Assembly: GCF_002954715.1 (NCBI RefSeq)
Contig: NZ_MSCP01000003.1
Coordinates: 223,390 to 287,389, forward strand
Origin: Aliivibrio sifiae
Lineage (GTDB): Bacteria > Pseudomonadota > Gammaproteobacteria > Enterobacterales > Vibrionaceae
Length of the DNA stretch: 64,000 bases
Direction of reading: 5' to 3'
In this document: positions 29,027-36,908 of the stretch, piece by piece
Layout: every line of letters starts with the position of its first letter
Position numbering within the stretch: position 1 is the first letter of the stretch
Notes under the pieces: model-generated
What the model saw: the letters and a program-made list of their open reading frames with translations, nothing else
The model's database searches: none
What the model was told of the DNA's origin: nothing
Position numbers and translations under genes: made by a program

Positions 29027-29452
29027 ATGAGTTACCAACATATTCTTGTCGCTGTCGATTTAACAGAAGAGAGTAAATCATTGGTCACTAAAGCTGCGGG
29101 CTTAGCCAAAGCGCTAGAAGCTAAAGTTTCTTTTATTCACATTGATGTGAGCTATGCAGAGCTATATACCGGCTTAATTGATATCAACCTTGCTGAGACA
29201 CAACATCAAGCAATGGAAGCATCGAAAGAAGCAATGAAACACTTGGTTGAGTTTGCTGAGTACCCAATCCACAAGACATTAGTTAGTAGTGGTGATTTAA
29301 GTAATGAATTATGCGAGGCAATTGATGATCTTGATGTTGACCTTGTAGTGTGTGGTCATCACCAAGATTTCTGGAGTAAATTACTGTCATCAACCAGACA
29401 AGTTATTAATACTTGCCCAATTGATGTCTTGGTTGTGCCATTTAAAGACTAA
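29027..29452 (+). CDS. uspA: Universal stress protein A
   Basis: 141-residue cytosolic Usp-domain protein, induced on growth arrest in E. coli. N-terminus [18 protein letters not shown] and the C-terminal [18 protein letters not shown] match E. coli UspA closely. Like E. coli UspA it lacks the full GxxGxxxxxG ATP-binding motif. The frame opens earlier at 28973, but AGGAGA precedes ATG 29027. Its stop overlaps the rsmJ stop by four bases, so the two genes are convergent without room for a terminator between them. Confidence 0.96.
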   Translation: MSYQHILVAVDLTEESKSLVTKAAGLAKALEAKVSFIHIDVSYAELYTGLIDINLAETQHQAMEASKEAMKHLVEFAEYPIHKTLVSSGDLSNELCEAIDDLDVDLVVCGHHQDFWSKLLSSTRQVINTCPIDVLVVPFKD

Positions 29453-30231
29453 GATTTCATACTTGCATTTACGTACACATCGAAACGGTTCTTTTTCGTT
29501 TCGATTGCCATTGAAGGCTTTTGATTATCTAGCCATTCAGCGTAATCAGGTCGCTTAACGACAACACGTTTTGTTGCCATTAATAATGCCGGTGTTAATA
29601 ATGCATCGGCATCGTTATCTGCACCCACCAATGATTGGAAGACTCGCATCTCTTTTTTCACTAATGCGCTTTTCTTTTTGTTTTCAGGGTGCGGATACAT
29701 AGGGTCAAGATAAACCACATCAGGTTGAATAAAATCATCCTGTGCCATTAATTGCTCTAGCGCATCATGACTTGAAGCGTGAAGTAGAGACATACGCTCG
29801 GAGACCCACACACCAATATCTGCGTCTTGTTTTGCGCGAGCTAACCCATCATCAAGTAAAGCTGCTACCACTGGGTGGCGCTCTACCATTTGAACTTTAC
29901 AACCTAAAGATGCCAGTACAAACGCATCACGACCTAAGCCTGCAGTACCATCCAAGACAACTGGTGTTGCCCCTTTATTTAGCCCTACTGCTTTAGCTAT
30001 TGATTGCCCTTTACCACCCCCAAATTTACGGCGGTGTCCAACTGCACCTGAAACTAAATCAACGAAGATGGCACCAAGTTTAGGTTCATCCCGTTTACGC
30101 AACTCAAGCTGTTCTGTGGTTAGTATCAACGCAAAAACATTATCTTCGTCATGCATTAACCCCCAGCGAGTGGCAATAGCCTCTAACTCAGGTTGACGAT
30201 TTGGGTCTTCACACAATAACGCTATTTGCAC
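29449..30231 (-). CDS. rsmJ: 16S rRNA (guanine(1516)-N(2))-methyltransferase RsmJ
   Basis: SAM-dependent methyltransferase that makes m2G1516 in 16S rRNA; 260 residues against 250 in E. coli (YhiQ). Motifs: [14 protein letters not shown] near 50, SAM-binding [16 protein letters not shown] near 95, catalytic YLDPMYPHP near 168, and VVKRPDY near 230. The frame opens at a TTG (30246) with no ribosome site, while GTG at 30231 has GGAG 8 bases upstream and is chosen. The 3' end overlaps uspA convergently by four bases. Confidence 0.94.
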   Translation of the reverse strand: MQIALLCEDPNRQPELEAIATRWGLMHDEDNVFALILTTEQLELRKRDEPKLGAIFVDLVSGAVGHRRKFGGGKGQSIAKAVGLNKGATPVVLDGTAGLGRDAFVLASLGCKVQMVERHPVVAALLDDGLARAKQDADIGVWVSERMSLLHASSHDALEQLMAQDDFIQPDVVYLDPMYPHPENKKKSALVKKEMRVFQSLVGADNDADALLTPALLMATKRVVVKRPDYAEWLDNQKPSMAIETKKNRFDVYVNASMKS

Positions 30232-30383
30232 AGGGCACTCCAACAAGCTTAATCAATTAGGAACAGCAAGCGCCTATGGTAATAGATATTAATAAAAACG
30301 ACTAGATAAAGTGCTCGCTGAACGCTTTATCTTAGGGTAGTTTAAATAGTTAGATACTTTTAGGCACAGGGATAAAGCACCTC

Positions 30384-30845
30384 ATGAACAACACTAGTAA
30401 AATCGATGATCTTGACCGAGCAATTCTACAAGCTTTGATGAATGACGCTCGAACTCCTTATGCTGAATTAGCTAAGCGTTTCGATGTGAGCCCTGCAACT
30501 ATTCATGTGCGAATTGAAAAAATGAAAGCGGCAAAAATCATCGAGGGGACTGAAGTTATCGTGAATCCCAAAACCTTAGGCTACGATGTGTGTTGTTTTA
30601 TTGGTATTAATTTATACGCTGCTCGTGATTATCATTCGGCATTAGCTAAATTAGATGCGCTAGAAGAAGTGGTTGAGGCGTATTACACGACAGGTGCTTA
30701 TAATATCTTCGTTAAGCTGATGTGTAAGAGTATTCAAGAACTACAGCATGTATTGATTGATAAGCTACAAGCGATTGAGGAAGTACAGTCGACTGAGACG
30801 CTGATCTCGTTGCAAAACCCGATCAGTAGGAATGTGAAGCCGTAA
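30384..30845 (+). CDS. asnC: Transcriptional regulator AsnC
   Basis: Lrp/AsnC family regulator of 153 residues, closely matching E. coli AsnC, which activates asnA in the absence of asparagine and represses itself. The winged helix-turn-helix (AELAKRFDVSPATIHVRIEKM) spans about residues 26-47; the RAM ligand domain includes VVEAYYTTGAYNIFVKLMC near residue 97. asnA is not in the window. GATAAAG motifs in the upstream region (30305, 30371 and, inverted, 30325) could be operators, which is speculative. The following 465 bases hold only repeats and the hemN terminator. Confidence 0.9.
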   Translation: MNNTSKIDDLDRAILQALMNDARTPYAELAKRFDVSPATIHVRIEKMKAAKIIEGTEVIVNPKTLGYDVCCFIGINLYAARDYHSALAKLDALEEVVEAYYTTGAYNIFVKLMCKSIQELQHVLIDKLQAIEEVQSTETLISLQNPISRNVKP

Positions 30846-30855
30846 AGGTAAGAGC

Positions 30856-31161
30856 AGGGTTCAGATCGGTCGCAAGCTCCCTTAAAAGATTCAGAGGTGC
30901 TCGCTGTAATCACAGTATAAAACAGAACTCTTGAGCTTATTTCCTGAAATTTAGAACTGAGCATAGTTTCTAGTTATGTATAACCAACCCCTCCTAACCT
31001 CCCCTTATATCAACATTACTAATCTCATTAGTTTCTCTCTCAAGGGGAGGAACTGTATTGTGATCGTTGTAATTACAGCATCAAAGAAGGTTCTCCCCCT
31101 TTATCGCTGAATCATTGAAGTTTACTAAGTCAACATAAGGGGGAGCTAGAAGGGGGTTGCT
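30856..31161. repeat. Mosaic island of dispersed repeats between asnC and hemN
   Basis: No gene is visible in the 465 bases between convergent asnC and hemN. Positions 30856-30883 repeat 4750-4777 exactly (28 bases). Positions 30962-30978 carry TAGTTTCTAGTTA. Positions 30982-31055 are a pyrimidine-rich arm (AACCCCTCCTAACCTCCCCT) and its partner AAGGGGAGG around a loop, like 4847-4922. Positions 31086-31161 hold a further related hairpin with TTCTCCCCCTT and AAGGGGGAG arms. Confidence 0.75.
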
Positions 31162-31207
31162 AGTACCAAGGCTAAAAATAACCAATCCTGAAACCTTGCT
31201 CTTAAAA

Positions 31208-31242
31208 ACAAAAAACCGCAGATGCATCAACACCTACGGTTT
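31208..31242 (-). terminator. Intrinsic terminator of hemN
   Basis: On the reverse strand AAACCGTAGGTG pairs (with two wobble positions) with CATCTGCGGTTT around the loop TTGATG, followed by TTTTGTTTTT. It lies about 70 bases after the hemN stop. Confidence 0.8.
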
Positions 31243-31310
31243 CAAATTTTCAGATAAACAATCAGGTTTTCACAGGACCATAGGACCGCTCTTCCCCGCT
31301 TTATCCGCTC

Positions 31311-32684
31311 TTAGATAACTCTAGAAAACTGCTGCTGACGCGCACGGTCTCGTAAATACTTATCAAAACACATACAGATATTACGGATCAATAAACGACC
31401 GCGCAATTCAACATCAATACGGCCTTCATGCATTGTTACTAACTCATCGTTAATAAACGTTTGTAGAAGTTTAATGTCCTCAGCGAAATACTTATCAAAG
31501 TCTAAATTAAACTCGGCTTCAATCGCTTTTGTATCTAGTGTGAAATTACAGATCAGCTGTTTAATCACTTCACGGCGGATTAAATCATCTTGGTCAAGGG
31601 CAACTCCGCGCCACAGAGCATGACGTTTCTCGTCAACTTGTGCGTAGTATTCTTTTAAGTCTTTTTTGTTCTGTGCGTAGCTGTCGCCAATCATTGAGAT
31701 AGCTGACACACCCATTCCTAATAAATCACACTCACCTTGGGTTGTGTAACCTTGGAAATTACGATGAAGAATGCCTTCACGTTGTGCAATAGCAAGCTCA
31801 TCATCAGGAAGAGCAAAGTGATCCATACCAATGAATTGATAACCAGCACCCGTTAGGTTTTCGATGGTTTCTTGTAGCATGACTAATTTTTCTGCAGGAG
31901 CGGGTAAATCAGCATCTTTAATTTTACGCTGCGCAGCAAACAACGTTGGCATATGTGCGTAATTAAATACAGACAAACGACCCGGTTCCATTTCAAGCAC
32001 ACGCTTAATCGTTAATGCTAAAGATTCAGCGGATTGCTTTGGTAAGCCGTAAATCAAATCAAGATTGGTTGAGCGGAAACCTAAGTCTTTTGCTCGTTGT
32101 ACCATTGAAATAATAAAATCTTCGTCTTGATCGCGGTTAACCAAATGCTGAACTTCTTTATTGAAATCTTGCACACCAATGCTTAGACGGTTAAAGCCTT
32201 CATCACGCAAGTGGTCAAGCATATCTAGCTCAATTTCACGCGGATCAACTTCGATACTGATCTCTGCACCTTCTTCAAACGTGAACTCTCCACGCAATAA
32301 ACTCATAAGGCGTGTAAATTGCACTTTAGTTAAGAAGGTAGGAGTACCGCCACCAAAATGCAGCTGTGTTACTTTGCGCTCAGTAAAGAGTGCAGCACGC
32401 TGACGGATCTCAAGCTCTAATGAATCTAAATAGATATCTGCTTTATGATGATGACGAGTGATGACTTTATTACAGCCACAGAAATAGCATAGCTTGTGAC
32501 AAAATGGGATATGAATATAAAGAGATAATGGGCGCTCAGGATACTGAGTACATGCCATATCGAATTCAGCAGGAGTATAGGCTTCGTGAAACTCTAAAGC
32601 GGTTGGGTAAGAGGTGTAACGCGGACCAGAGTAGTTATACTTCTCGATGATCTCTTGATCCCATACTATTTGTTGATTTGACAT
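31311..32684 (-). CDS. hemN: Oxygen-independent coproporphyrinogen III dehydrogenase
   Basis: Radical-SAM enzyme that decarboxylates coproporphyrinogen III to protoporphyrinogen IX without oxygen. 457 residues, same as E. coli HemN. The [4Fe-4S] motif CHKLCYFCGC (CxxxCxxC) lies near residue 62, with the substrate-region motif HFGGGTPTFL at about 109. The frame opens at 32696, but GGAAG precedes ATG 32684. Downstream of yihI and DUF2489 as in other vibrios. No convincing FNR box is visible upstream despite its expected anaerobic use. Confidence 0.96.
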   Translation of the reverse strand: MSNQQIVWDQEIIEKYNYSGPRYTSYPTALEFHEAYTPAEFDMACTQYPERPLSLYIHIPFCHKLCYFCGCNKVITRHHHKADIYLDSLELEIRQRAALFTERKVTQLHFGGGTPTFLTKVQFTRLMSLLRGEFTFEEGAEISIEVDPREIELDMLDHLRDEGFNRLSIGVQDFNKEVQHLVNRDQDEDFIISMVQRAKDLGFRSTNLDLIYGLPKQSAESLALTIKRVLEMEPGRLSVFNYAHMPTLFAAQRKIKDADLPAPAEKLVMLQETIENLTGAGYQFIGMDHFALPDDELAIAQREGILHRNFQGYTTQGECDLLGMGVSAISMIGDSYAQNKKDLKEYYAQVDEKRHALWRGVALDQDDLIRREVIKQLICNFTLDTKAIEAEFNLDFDKYFAEDIKLLQTFINDELVTMHEGRIDVELRGRLLIRNICMCFDKYLRDRARQQQFSRVI

Positions 32685-32790
32685 GACTACTTCCATCTCT
32701 TTATATCTGCATTGACACTCTTCCTTGCATCATAAAACATTTGCTTCATAAAGCCGATGACTTCAATGCAATAAGAAATAGAAGTGTCGA

Positions 32791-33282
32791 TCAGATCATT
32801 TTAATATCGATTTTTTGATTCAGTGGCTTAATACGATCATGTAATTGCTGGATCTCTACTTTAATCGTATCTTGCAAACGAGCCTCAGCTTTAGTTCGAA
32901 CTAAATTGTCTTTCATTCGATCTTGTTTCGCTAATTCTTGTCGCTCATCACCACGCGGCATATCTTTCACTACATGATACAGCTCAGATAATGCTGGGTA
33001 GTCTGCTTCGACATCAATACGATCATCTTCTTGAAGATAATCCATAATACAGTACAAACGAATAGACAGCTCTGAGTAATCACATTGCTCTTGCATTCCG
33101 GCTTGGCAAAGTAAAACCACATTATCAAAAATATTGGCGTTACGTTTTTGTATCGCCAATTTTCTGTGTTGTGCTTGCAGTTCCTTCTGCTTTTTTAACT
33201 TCATCAGTAAGCTGCCAGCATAACTAGCCAACGCAAGAATAATTGCACCGCCAAGCAGTACCAACAGGGTTACTGTAGACAT
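32791..33282 (-). CDS. DUF2489 family membrane-anchored protein
   Basis: 163-residue protein with one N-terminal transmembrane helix (about residues 3-26), followed by a basic coiled-coil-like stretch and a soluble, acidic helical domain (DUF2489). Function unknown. It starts 2 bases after the yihI stop and is followed by hemN after about 106 bases, so it is co-transcribed with yihI and the zinc-ribbon methyltransferase. The conserved yihI-DUF2489-hemN order is a gammaproteobacterial association without explanation known to me. Confidence 0.8.
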   Translation of the reverse strand: MSTVTLLVLLGGAIILALASYAGSLLMKLKKQKELQAQHRKLAIQKRNANIFDNVVLLCQAGMQEQCDYSELSIRLYCIMDYLQEDDRIDVEADYPALSELYHVVKDMPRGDERQELAKQDRMKDNLVRTKAEARLQDTIKVEIQQLHDRIKPLNQKIDIKMI

Positions 33283-33284
33283 AA

Positions 33285-33839
33285 TTATTTAAAATCATCC
33301 ATATTGAAGTTATCGAATTCCGCTAGTAGATCGTCATCGCTTTTCGCTTTACGATCTTCAAATTCTGGGAATTCTGCAATTTCGTCTTCTGATTCAGCTT
33401 CTTCATCATCTAATAAGCCTAAACGACCCATTAAGTGTTCAATACGTGCTAATTTCTCATCCACGTATTTTTGAAGACCTGTACCTAGGTTTTCACCATT
33501 ATCGATACGGTCTAGAAGAACCATTAGCTGTGCATCATTTTCTAACATCGCTAATTCTTGCTCGTTAGTTAGACGACGCTCTTGCTTGCTTGTTTTCTTC
33601 TTCTCTTCAACAATAAGTTGAATTGGTTTTTTACTACCAATACGAGGATCTTTTTTCTGAGCGAAACGACGCGCTTGTTCTGCATTGCTTTCAGCATTAC
33701 GAGCACCGGCTTTTAGGCCTTTACGTTTTCTTTTACGCTTAATTTCACGACTGTCTACGTCACGATCGGTACGGTTACGTGTAACAACAACTGGCTCACT
33801 CGCCATTCCCGGAGTACGGGCTTTTTTAGTACGGCTCAT
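33285..33839 (-). CDS. yihI: Der GTPase-activating protein YihI
   Basis: 184-residue, highly charged protein. The N-terminal 80 residues are rich in Lys and Arg (RKRKRKGLKAGARN) and probably disordered; the C-terminal half is acidic and helical (LMVLLDRIDNGENLGTGLQ). E. coli YihI stimulates GTP hydrolysis by the ribosome-assembly GTPase Der. Its ATG overlaps the methyltransferase stop (TAATG), indicating translational coupling. Linked to hemN in E. coli too. Confidence 0.9.
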   Translation of the reverse strand: MSRTKKARTPGMASEPVVVTRNRTDRDVDSREIKRKRKRKGLKAGARNAESNAEQARRFAQKKDPRIGSKKPIQLIVEEKKKTSKQERRLTNEQELAMLENDAQLMVLLDRIDNGENLGTGLQKYVDEKLARIEHLMGRLGLLDDEEAESEDEIAEFPEFEDRKAKSDDDLLAEFDNFNMDDFK

Positions 33840-34480
33840 TACTGGGTTTTCCTCAGTAAGATGACATCATTTCCAACAAACTCTAGGTCAAGTTGGTAGC
33901 GCTTTGCTACAAACTCAAACGTTTCTCTGCTGAAAAAGCTGACATGGGTTAAATCATTCTTGTAATGCCAAGTGGCAAACGCGCTTTCGTCCCTGGCTAG
34001 TTTCGTCATGATACCTAACCAACCACCAGGTTTCACCAAGCTCAATAACAATTCCAATTCGTTTTGAGGTTGATAAAAATGCTCAATCGCTTCTGTACAA
34101 CTGACGAAGTCATACTGCTTAGTAAGCACGTGCTTATCTGGGGCGTAATAAATATCATAGAGTTCGACATGGTGACCCGCTTCTCTCATCATATGAGCAA
34201 GCAATGGTCCAGGGCCACATCCAAAGTCTAGTCCCTGTTGAGGTGTCTCACCAACACGCAATAACAAAGGCTCAGCAAATCGTGATAAGAAGGTTCTATA
34301 CCCTTCATCGTCAAGATTGTTTTCATGGAGATCGTAGTGAGCTTTCTCTGTCTCTGGGTCTAAACGATCCGCCTCATCCACATAAACAAGATAACATTGC
34401 TGACAACGATAATAACGTCGACGCTTATCTTGATGGAAGTCATCAGCCTGTGAATGCTGACACAAAGGGCAAGATTGCAT
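33839..34480 (-). CDS. Zinc-ribbon class I SAM-dependent methyltransferase
   Basis: 213 residues. An N-terminal zinc ribbon (CPLC near residue 4, CQQC near 26) is followed by a class I methyltransferase domain with the SAM motif LDFGCGPGPLLA near residue 83 and an EAIEHF motif near 130 typical of bifunctional or O-methyltransferase-like folds. Substrate unknown; zinc ribbons of this type suggest an RNA or protein target, which is inference. First gene of a tight unit with yihI (TAATG overlap) and DUF2489. Upstream lies the cytochrome c4 terminator. Confidence 0.78.
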   Translation of the reverse strand: MQSCPLCQHSQADDFHQDKRRRYYRCQQCYLVYVDEADRLDPETEKAHYDLHENNLDDEGYRTFLSRFAEPLLLRVGETPQQGLDFGCGPGPLLAHMMREAGHHVELYDIYYAPDKHVLTKQYDFVSCTEAIEHFYQPQNELELLLSLVKPGGWLGIMTKLARDESAFATWHYKNDLTHVSFFSRETFEFVAKRYQLDLEFVGNDVILLRKTQ

Positions 34481-34571
34481 ATAAACTCACTCCACTGCCT
34501 GAAAATTCTAGGGCGGGAAGTATACCCGATACTGGTGCAAAGATAATCGTTTTAACGCCTTTTTCATAAAA

Positions 34572-34600
34572 AAAAGCAGCTACGAGAGCTGCTTCTTCAA
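34572..34600 (-). terminator. Intrinsic terminator of the cytochrome c4 gene
   Basis: Stem AAGCAGCT / AGCTGCTT around a five-base loop; on the reverse strand it runs into TTTTTT. It lies about 35 bases after the cytochrome c4 stop and before the methyltransferase gene. Confidence 0.8.
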
Positions 34601-34633
34601 ATTTGGTCTTAATTATCGAGCTTACATTAACAA

Positions 34634-35251
34634 TTAATGTAGGCCACCAACATATTTAGATAATGTTGTAATATCTTCATCAGTCAGCTTTTTCGCGATA
34701 TCGCGCATCATGCCATTCATATCATTTGCACGATCGCCCGCTCTGAATTTTTCTAACTGTGCCTTAACATAATCAGAATGTTGACCTGAGATTTTAGGGA
34801 ATCCTGACAGTGATGTACCATTGCCACGAGGTCCATGACAAGCAACACACGCTGTAATTCCACGCTCCATATCACCCGCTAAATACAAAGCTTTGCCTTC
34901 TGGGATAGATTCTTCAGGCGTTGTATTATCGGCCATTGGTAAAGAAGCATAATACGCTGCGATGTCTTTTGCTCCTTGCTCATCAACACCCATTGCCATT
35001 GCACCCATTACAGGATCCATACGACCTTGTTTACCTTGAGTTTGCATGCCCAATTTAAATTCATTGATTTGCTTCTCAAGATAGCCTGCATGTTGGCCTG
35101 CTAAGTTAGGGTATTGAGTCAAAGTACTGTTACCTTCTTGACCATGACAAGCTGTACATGTTGCAGATTTTTGCTTTCCAGCTTCGATATCTCCTTGAGC
35201 CCATGTTGAGCAACTAGCTAGGAGAGTTAATATCAGCGCTAATTTTTTCAT
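34634..35251 (-). CDS. Diheme cytochrome c4
   Basis: 205-residue periplasmic diheme cytochrome. A signal peptide (residues 1-19, ending STWAQ) precedes two homologous c-type domains with heme-binding CTACH (32-36) and CVACH (135-139). Methionine ligands are likely in the segments MGAMAMG and MMRD. Cytochrome c4 typically carries electrons to terminal cbb3-type oxidases. It is adjacent to, and divergent from, engB, a linkage seen across vibrios and pseudomonads. No operon partners. Confidence 0.93.
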   Translation of the reverse strand: MKKLALILTLLASCSTWAQGDIEAGKQKSATCTACHGQEGNSTLTQYPNLAGQHAGYLEKQINEFKLGMQTQGKQGRMDPVMGAMAMGVDEQGAKDIAAYYASLPMADNTTPEESIPEGKALYLAGDMERGITACVACHGPRGNGTSLSGFPKISGQHSDYVKAQLEKFRAGDRANDMNGMMRDIAKKLTDEDITTLSKYVGGLH

Positions 35252-35539
35252 GACATTCCATTTTATTATTATCGTTCCCTCACAATGAGTTATCCTTGTA
35301 AACAGGATTTATTTACATTGTGTTGGATATTAAGCTTCCAGTACCGCTCTAAATTGGCTACAGCATGGTACAATGAGCGACCTTTACCGTTTTTATTACA
35401 AGTTTGTCACTACAACGTTAATTGTGACATCCTTACTGCGGTTATTTTACACATTTTCACAAAAAAGTAATCAGCTGACTACAATAATCCTACTTGGATC
35501 ATTATCTACAGCTTGGTTTCCTTCGAGACGGAGTTAACA

Positions 35540-36187
35540 GTGAGCAAAATCATTCACTACCAAAAGACGCACTTCATTACGAGTGCACCAGATATTCGCC
35601 ATCTACCTGAAGATGAAGGTATTGAAGTTGCCTTCGCTGGCCGTTCGAATGCGGGTAAATCAAGCGCATTAAACCGCTTAACAAACCAAAGAGGCTTAGC
35701 AAAAACGTCTAAGACTCCTGGTCGTACGCAGTTGATTAACTTATTCAAAGTTGATGAAAACTGCCATATCGTAGATTTACCAGGATACGGCTTTGCTCAA
35801 GTTCCTATTGAGATGAAGAAGAAATGGCAGAAGTCTTTAGGTGAATACCTACAAAAACGTCAGTGCTTAAAAGGCTTAGTAGTATTGATGGATATCCGTC
35901 ATCCGTTAAAAGACATCGACCAACAACTTGTATTTTGGGCGGTTGACCAAAATATTCCAGTACAAATCTTGTTAACAAAAGCAGACAAACTAAAAAGCGG
36001 CGCGCGTAAAGCTCAAGTACTTAAAGTACGTGAAGCGGCAGTTGATTTTGGTGGTGAAGTGGTTGTTGATGCGTTTTCTTCATTGAAGGGAATTGGCGTT
36101 GATATCCTTCGAGCTAAGCTAGACACATGGTTTGCACCAGCGTTTGAAATTGATGAAGAATTCATTGAAAACATAGATGCTGAATAA
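35540..36187 (+). CDS. engB: Ribosome-biogenesis GTPase EngB (YsxC/YihA)
   Basis: Essential GTPase for late 50S assembly. G motifs: GRSNAGKSS (G1, near residue 34), KTPGRTQ (G2), DLPGYG (G3, near 80) and TKAD (G4, near 147). The frame opens at 35513, but GTG at 35540, preceded by GGAG at 6 bases, is the better start and gives 215 residues (E. coli 210). The 721-base gap after it to polA holds two small RNA genes and the polA terminator. Same neighbours as in E. coli (yihA-spf-polA). Confidence 0.95.
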   Translation: MSKIIHYQKTHFITSAPDIRHLPEDEGIEVAFAGRSNAGKSSALNRLTNQRGLAKTSKTPGRTQLINLFKVDENCHIVDLPGYGFAQVPIEMKKKWQKSLGEYLQKRQCLKGLVVLMDIRHPLKDIDQQLVFWAVDQNIPVQILLTKADKLKSGARKAQVLKVREAAVDFGGEVVVDAFSSLKGIGVDILRAKLDTWFAPAFEIDEEFIENIDAE

Positions 36188-36249
36188 TCACTCTATATAC
36201 TTAAGTCAAACTTATTATTGATTGATTAGCAGGCGTAGCCTGTAAGAAA

Positions 36250-36313
36250 TAAAACCCCCACCTTAACAGGTGGGGAAATGGGAGAGATAAAGAGGTGTTA
36301 TTATTTTTCTGTC
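36250..36313 (-). ncRNA. Small RNA downstream of spf, VSsrna24-like
   Basis: On the reverse strand a promoter-like pair TTGTTT (36341-36346) and CATTAT (36318-36323) is spaced by 17 bases. About 10 bases on, an RNA would begin near 36313 and end at a strong intrinsic terminator, CCCCACC / GGTGGGG with loop TGTTAA (36256-36275) followed by TTTTATTT. The predicted RNA is about 60-65 nt and starts about 267 bases past the end of Spot 42. That size and place agree with my recollection of VSsrna24 described beside spf in Aliivibrio salmonicida. No open frame explains it. Confidence 0.72.
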
Positions 36314-36579
36314 GCGCATAATGCACCAAACCTTCTTGTGAAACAAACACCACTCCTAGCAATTCTCTCTCTAATGTTCCAAAACCTCACACAGTCTTTA
36401 AACCCATCTAAAAGTTGATACAAAATACAGAATCAATCCTTTATAAACAGATAGTTAAGATAATAATGCAAGTGAATTATCAATATCGCAACGTGTAGTA
36501 AAAATTACATTTCGTGGGAAAATTACAAAAAGAAGTATTTTAGAAGAAAGTGAGAACGTATTTTTTGAAGGCCTAGAAA

Positions 36580-36689
36580 GAAAAAACGCCCCAGTCAAAA
36601 AGGTTGACTGAGGCGGCTGAATTTAGCCAAATCCAATAACGTGAAACAAAAGGTCTGAAAGATAGAACATCTTTACCTCTGTACCCTAC
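36580..36689 (-). ncRNA. spf: Spot 42 small RNA
   Basis: The reverse strand from 36689 reads GTAGGGTACAGAGGTAAAGA and continues nearly identically to E. coli Spot 42 through the ATGTTCTATCTTTCAGACCT region, then the GGATTTGGCT segment. It ends with the terminator stem CCTCAGTCA / TGACTGGGG and a T-run at 36581-36586. Length is about 110 nt. Spot 42 is an Hfq-dependent repressor of catabolic mRNAs, itself repressed by cAMP-CRP. Location between engB and polA is the conserved one. Confidence 0.97.
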
Positions 36690-36775
36690 GCATATAAATG
36701 TACAACAAACGAACAGTTTTGAAAACCTTTTTTTGTAATTTTTTTTCAGTTTCGTTCATAAAAACACAACAAACA

Positions 36776-36793
36776 CCTGACATAGCTCACTTT
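36776..36793. promoter_or_regulatory. Possible CRP site upstream of spf
   Basis: On the reverse strand AAAGTGAGCTATGTCAGG resembles the CRP consensus TGTGAn6TCACA in one half well and the other half partly. Its centre is about 96 bases before the Spot 42 start. In E. coli cAMP-CRP represses spf, so a site is expected, but this one is only a fair match. Confidence 0.35.
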
Positions 36794-36802
36794 ATTTGAG
36801 GT

Positions 36803-36829
36803 AAAAAAAAGCCAACGCGTGCGCTGGCT
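36803..36829 (-). terminator. Intrinsic terminator of polA
   Basis: Stem AGCCAACGC / GCGCTGGCT with a GT turn; on the reverse strand it is followed by eight T. It lies 80 bases after the polA stop and keeps polA transcription out of spf. Confidence 0.85.
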
Positions 36830-36908
36830 CATAGTTTTAATTTCAGGTGTAACTGAATTACAATTTAATCAGTAACACTTTAGCCACATTTCAGATTAAC
36901 ATTATTGA

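Noticed and set aside
32697-32790. FNR box upstream of hemN
   Set aside because: Looked for TTGATnnnnATCAA because of the anaerobic enzyme; nothing close enough is present.
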